Shown piece by piece: positions 7,251-9,299 of a DNA stretch of 9,299 nt; positions within the stretch are counted from its first letter, which is position 1; each line of letters begins with the position of its first letter. A model generated the notes under the pieces. The model was not told where the DNA came from and ran no database searches. It worked only from the letters and a program-made list of their open reading frames with translations. Source of the DNA: an uncultured Microbacterium sp. (GTDB lineage: Bacteria; Actinomycetota; Actinomycetes; Actinomycetales; Microbacteriaceae); NCBI GenBank assembly GCA_947647645.1, contig CANSLE010000076.1, positions 1 through 9,299 on the forward strand. The letters are read 5' to 3'. The position numbers and the translations under genes are program-made.

Positions 7251-7271
7251 CAGTTGCGCAGGCCGAAACTG
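7251..7271. promoter_or_regulatory. Candidate LysR-type operator, CAGTT-N11-AACTG
   Basis: A perfect 5-bp interrupted dyad containing the family consensus T-N11-A (T7255, A7267). It lies in the divergent intergenic region and covers the spacer of the candidate LysR-gene promoter, so binding could repress that gene while activating the PrpF gene. Confidence 0.55.
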
Positions 7272-7279
7272 AATCCTCA

Positions 7280-7294
7280 TGAAGCAAATCTTCA
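7280..7294. promoter_or_regulatory. Dyad TGAAG-N5-CTTCA, copy A
   Basis: A perfect inverted repeat with a CAAAT centre, 9 bases downstream of the T-N11-A dyad. The same half-sites and spacing recur at 7371-7385. It may be an operator or a second binding site for the regulator. Confidence 0.5.
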
Positions 7295-7369
7295 CGTAAG
7301 GGAGCGGATCGATCTGGGCGTAGAGGCCACAGTCAGGCCGAAAAGCGCGAAGCTGCCACCTCAAAGCGG

Positions 7370-7386
7370 ATGAAGAGAGACTTCAT
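7370..7386. promoter_or_regulatory. Dyad ATGAAG-N5-CTTCAT, copy B
   Basis: A perfect 6-bp inverted repeat with an AGAGA centre, sharing half-sites with copy A. The centres are 91 bp apart. It would lie in the 5' leader of the PrpF gene if GTG 7463 is the start. Confidence 0.5.
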
Positions 7387-7452
7387 GCCCATGAACCGAA
7401 TCGAGATGGAGATGAATGCGACGTGCGACGGACGATGGTGTCCTCACATCGC

Positions 7453-7458
7453 AGGAGG
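7453..7458 (+). promoter_or_regulatory. Ribosome-binding site that decides the PrpF-gene start
   Basis: AGGAGG lies four bases before GTG 7463. None of the upstream in-frame ATG codons (7370, 7385, 7391) has a comparable site. Confidence 0.7.
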
Positions 7459-7462
7459 CACC

Positions 7463-8575
7463 GTGTACGACATTCCAGCCACGCTCATGAGGGGCGGCAC
7501 CAGCAAGTGCTGGGTGTTCTCGCGCCACGACCTCGACGTCCCCGGGGCGAACCTGGACGACATCCTGCCCCGGCTGTACGGCAGCCCCGACTCCCGTCAG
7601 ATCGACGGCGTCGGCGGCGGCACCTCGACCACGAGCAAGGCCGTGATCGTGTCACCGAGCGCGCGAGCGGATGCGGACATCGACTACTCCTTCGCGCAGA
7701 TCGGCGTGGCGGACGGCGTCGTCGACTGGTCCAGCAACTGCGGCAACTGCTCGGCGGCCATCGCGCCGTACGCGCTGCACAAGGGCTGGCTCGCGCCGGC
7801 GGGTGATCTCACCCGCGTGCGCATCCACAACACCAACACGGGTCAGCTCATCGTCGCGGAGGTGCCCACCCCGGGCGGCCGGTTCATGGAGACCGGCGAA
7901 GCCCGGATCGCGGGGGTCCCCTTTCCGGGCCTGGAGGTCGTGCTGTGGTTCGTCGATCCCGCGGGCCGCTCGACCGGTCGGCTCCTGCCCACCGGCTCCG
8001 CCCTGGACGACCTCGACGGCACGCCCGCCACGCTCATCGACGCGGGTGCTCCCCTCGTGATCGTGCGCGCCGCGGATCTCGGCCTGGACGCTGCGGTCAC
8101 CCCCGCGGACATCGACTCGCGCGAGACGCTGCGTGCCCGCATCGAGACCCTCCGCCGGGCCGGTGCCGTGCGCATGGGGTTGGCTCCGGTCCCGGATGCC
8201 GCGGCGCGTGCGATCCCCAAGTTCGCCCTCGTGTCCGCGCCGACCGGGAACGACCACGATCTCGGCGTCGTGATGATGTCGATGGGCGCGGCGCACCCCG
8301 CGCTCGCGATCACCGGCAGCGTCGGGCTGTCCGTGGCCGCCACGACCCCGGGAACGCTCGTGCACGAGCTGTCGAGCGGGCGCGCCCGGTCCGCCGTCCG
8401 TCTGCGCACTCCCTCCGGGGTGCTCACCACGCGGGTCGGGACGTGGGACGGATATCCGGCCGTCGGCGTGGGTCGCACCGCCCGGCGTCTGGCCGACGCC
8501 GTGCTCGCCCTGCCCGTGGAGGAGCTCCTGCCGTTCAGTACCGATGCTGTACGGCCGGCCCTCGCCGTCCGATGA
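7463..8575 (+). CDS. PrpF-family protein (aconitate/oxalomesaconate-type isomerase)
   Basis: The family (diaminopimelate-epimerase fold) includes 2-methylaconitate isomerase PrpF and the oxalomesaconate tautomerase GalD; it shifts double bonds in unsaturated di- and tricarboxylates. The substrate here is unknown. The protein has 370 residues. The N-terminal signature IPATLMRGGTSK is at 4-15. Lys59 in GVGGGTSTTSKAVIV (49-63) matches the proposed catalytic lysine, and Cys93 in DWSSNCGNCSAAI (88-100) matches the conserved NCGN cysteine. The second domain carries MSMGAAHPALAITGSVG and a variant RTPSGVL where many members have HPSG. The GTG start rests on its AGGAGG; starting at 7370 would add a 31-residue extension foreign to the family. 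The permease gene follows after 62 bases that hold a hairpin. No methylcitrate-cycle gene is in view, so a propionate role is not supported. Confidence 0.88.
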   Translation: MYDIPATLMRGGTSKCWVFSRHDLDVPGANLDDILPRLYGSPDSRQIDGVGGGTSTTSKAVIVSPSARADADIDYSFAQIGVADGVVDWSSNCGNCSAAIAPYALHKGWLAPAGDLTRVRIHNTNTGQLIVAEVPTPGGRFMETGEARIAGVPFPGLEVVLWFVDPAGRSTGRLLPTGSALDDLDGTPATLIDAGAPLVIVRAADLGLDAAVTPADIDSRETLRARIETLRRAGAVRMGLAPVPDAAARAIPKFALVSAPTGNDHDLGVVMMSMGAAHPALAITGSVGLSVAATTPGTLVHELSSGRARSAVRLRTPSGVLTTRVGTWDGYPAVGVGRTARRLADAVLALPVEELLPFSTDAVRPALAVR

Positions 8576-8582
8576 TGAAGAC

Positions 8583-8616
8583 GGACGGCTCGCTCCCCCG
8601 GGGGTGCGGGCCGTCC
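8583..8616 (+). other. Strong intercistronic hairpin between the PrpF and permease genes
   Basis: GGACGGCTCGCTCCCCC is followed directly by GGGGGTGCGGGCCGTCC, giving up to 17 stem positions with one T-G wobble and one T-T mismatch; the innermost pairs must open as loop. No T-run follows. It may stabilise the upstream message, act as a partial terminator, or separate expression of the two genes. Confidence 0.6.
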
Positions 8617-8637
8617 CTGAAAGAAGAAGAGACAACG

Positions 8638-9299
8638 ATGTCCCCACAACTCATTTCGATCCTCGCCCTGTTCGCGATGGTGATCATCGCCACCCTCCGG
8701 CCGGTGAACATCGGCATCCTCGGCTTCCTCGGGTCCTTCCTCGTCGGCACCTTCGTGCTCGGCCTCGACCAGAAGAGCATCCTCGCGGGCTTCCCCGCCG
8801 GTCTGTTCCTGACGATCGTCGGCGTGACCTACCTGTTCGCCGTCGCGAAGCTCAACGGCACCGTCGAGGTGATCGTGGATGCCGGCGTGCGCGTCGTCCG
8901 CGGGCGCACCGCACTGGTGCCCTGGGTGCTGTTCGCCGTGAGCGCTCTGCTCACGGCGATGGGCACGTTCCCGCCCGCGGCGGTCGCCCTGGTCGCGCCC
9001 ATCGCGCTGGGTTTCGCCGCCAAGCACGACATGGATCCGTTGCCGGTCGGCATGACGGTCGTCTACGGCGCCCTGGCCGGGTCGCTCTCGCCGATCTCCG
9101 TCCTGGGGCTGCTCGTCAGCGGCATGGCCGGCGACGTCCCCGGTTTCTCGCCCGGCATCCTCTTCGCGACGGCGTTCGTCTTCTCGACGCTCATCGCCAT
9201 CCTCACCCAGCTGTTCTTCCACTACAAGAGTCGGGTCATCGCGTCCCGCGCGTCCGCGGTGACCAGCGGCGGACGCGGCGTGGACGGCGGCGCTGCAGC
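8638..9299 (+). CDS. MatC-type (SLC13/dicarboxylate carrier) permease, 3' end outside the window
   Basis: A predicted inner-membrane carboxylate transporter. The first 220 residues are visible and match the MatC N-terminal type (MatC was described as a malonate/dicarboxylate carrier). Hydrophobic segments lie at about 4-20, 24-42, 50-70, 92-110, 112-128, 136-160 and 172-195. Recognisable stretches are LRPVNIGILGF (20-30), the TIVGVTYLFAVAKLNGTVE segment (59-77), the TFPPAAVALVAP re-entrant-like stretch (110-121) and GSLSPISVLGLLVSG (148-162). ATG 8638 has only a weak purine-rich site (AAGAAGAAGAG). Its position after the PrpF gene, with a divergent LysR gene, suggests it imports the substrate of the PrpF enzyme. 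There is no signal peptide beyond the first membrane segment. Malonate, C4-dicarboxylates or tricarboxylates are all possible. Confidence 0.87.
   Translation, partial: MSPQLISILALFAMVIIATLRPVNIGILGFLGSFLVGTFVLGLDQKSILAGFPAGLFLTIVGVTYLFAVAKLNGTVEVIVDAGVRVVRGRTALVPWVLFAVSALLTAMGTFPPAAVALVAPIALGFAAKHDMDPLPVGMTVVYGALAGSLSPISVLGLLVSGMAGDVPGFSPGILFATAFVFSTLIAILTQLFFHYKSRVIASRASAVTSGGRGVDGGAA

Noticed and set aside
7252..7264. AGTTGCGCAGG as a third copy of the GGAGTTGTGCAGG arm
   Set aside because: It has mismatches at key positions and no partner arm at the fixed distance; chance similarity is likely.
7843..9222. Long minus-strand open frame opposite the PrpF and permease genes
   Set aside because: Its composition (Asp/Arg/His/Gly-rich) is typical of antisense shadows, while the plus strand encodes recognisable proteins.

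Overview
The window looks like chromosomal DNA of a high-G+C actinobacterium, most likely Microbacteriaceae and probably Microbacterium or a close relative. This rests on very GC-rich third codon positions, the riboswitch-controlled order ribD-ribE-ribBA, actinobacterial-type versions of several proteins, and a strongly iterated GGATGCC heptamer. The genus is an inference.

Layout. Positions 1-2514 (minus strand) hold a riboflavin operon read leftwards: promoter candidate, FMN riboswitch, ribD, ribE and the start of ribB(A), which runs off the left edge. The genes overlap by 1 and 4 bases. Upstream on the same strand are a divergent Fpg/Nei-type DNA glycosylase (2583-3446) and a GNAT acetyltransferase (3496-4059). 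A lone plus-strand gene (4296-5171) encodes a protein with an AbiEi-like N-terminal winged helix and a C-terminal DUF559 nuclease-like domain. It is bracketed by two copies of a spaced inverted repeat (4122-4196 and 5165-5239). Tryptophanyl-tRNA synthetase (5276-6280) and a LysR-type regulator (6314-7225) follow on the minus strand. Divergent from the regulator is a plus-strand pair: a PrpF-family isomerase (7463-8575) and a MatC-type carboxylate permease (8638 to beyond the right edge).

How the genes work together. The rib genes supply steps from GTP- and pentose-derived precursors to riboflavin, shut down by FMN through the riboswitch. The LysR, PrpF and permease genes form a plausible catabolic cassette: the permease imports a di- or tricarboxylate, the PrpF protein moves its double bond or interconverts its isomers, and the LysR protein senses the compound. 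Their shared 237-bp intergenic region holds a T-N11-A dyad and two identical TGAAG-N5-CTTCA dyads.

The most interesting unexplained structure is the pair of inverted-repeat elements flanking the DUF559 gene. Arm spacing is the same in both (51 nt) although the spacers are unrelated. Read as plus-strand RNA, both arms pair over their full length and extend inward by different base pairs. This looks like a conserved structure, not a conserved sequence. The GGATGCC heptamer, found 22 times in 9.3 kb, is the other genome-scale signal.
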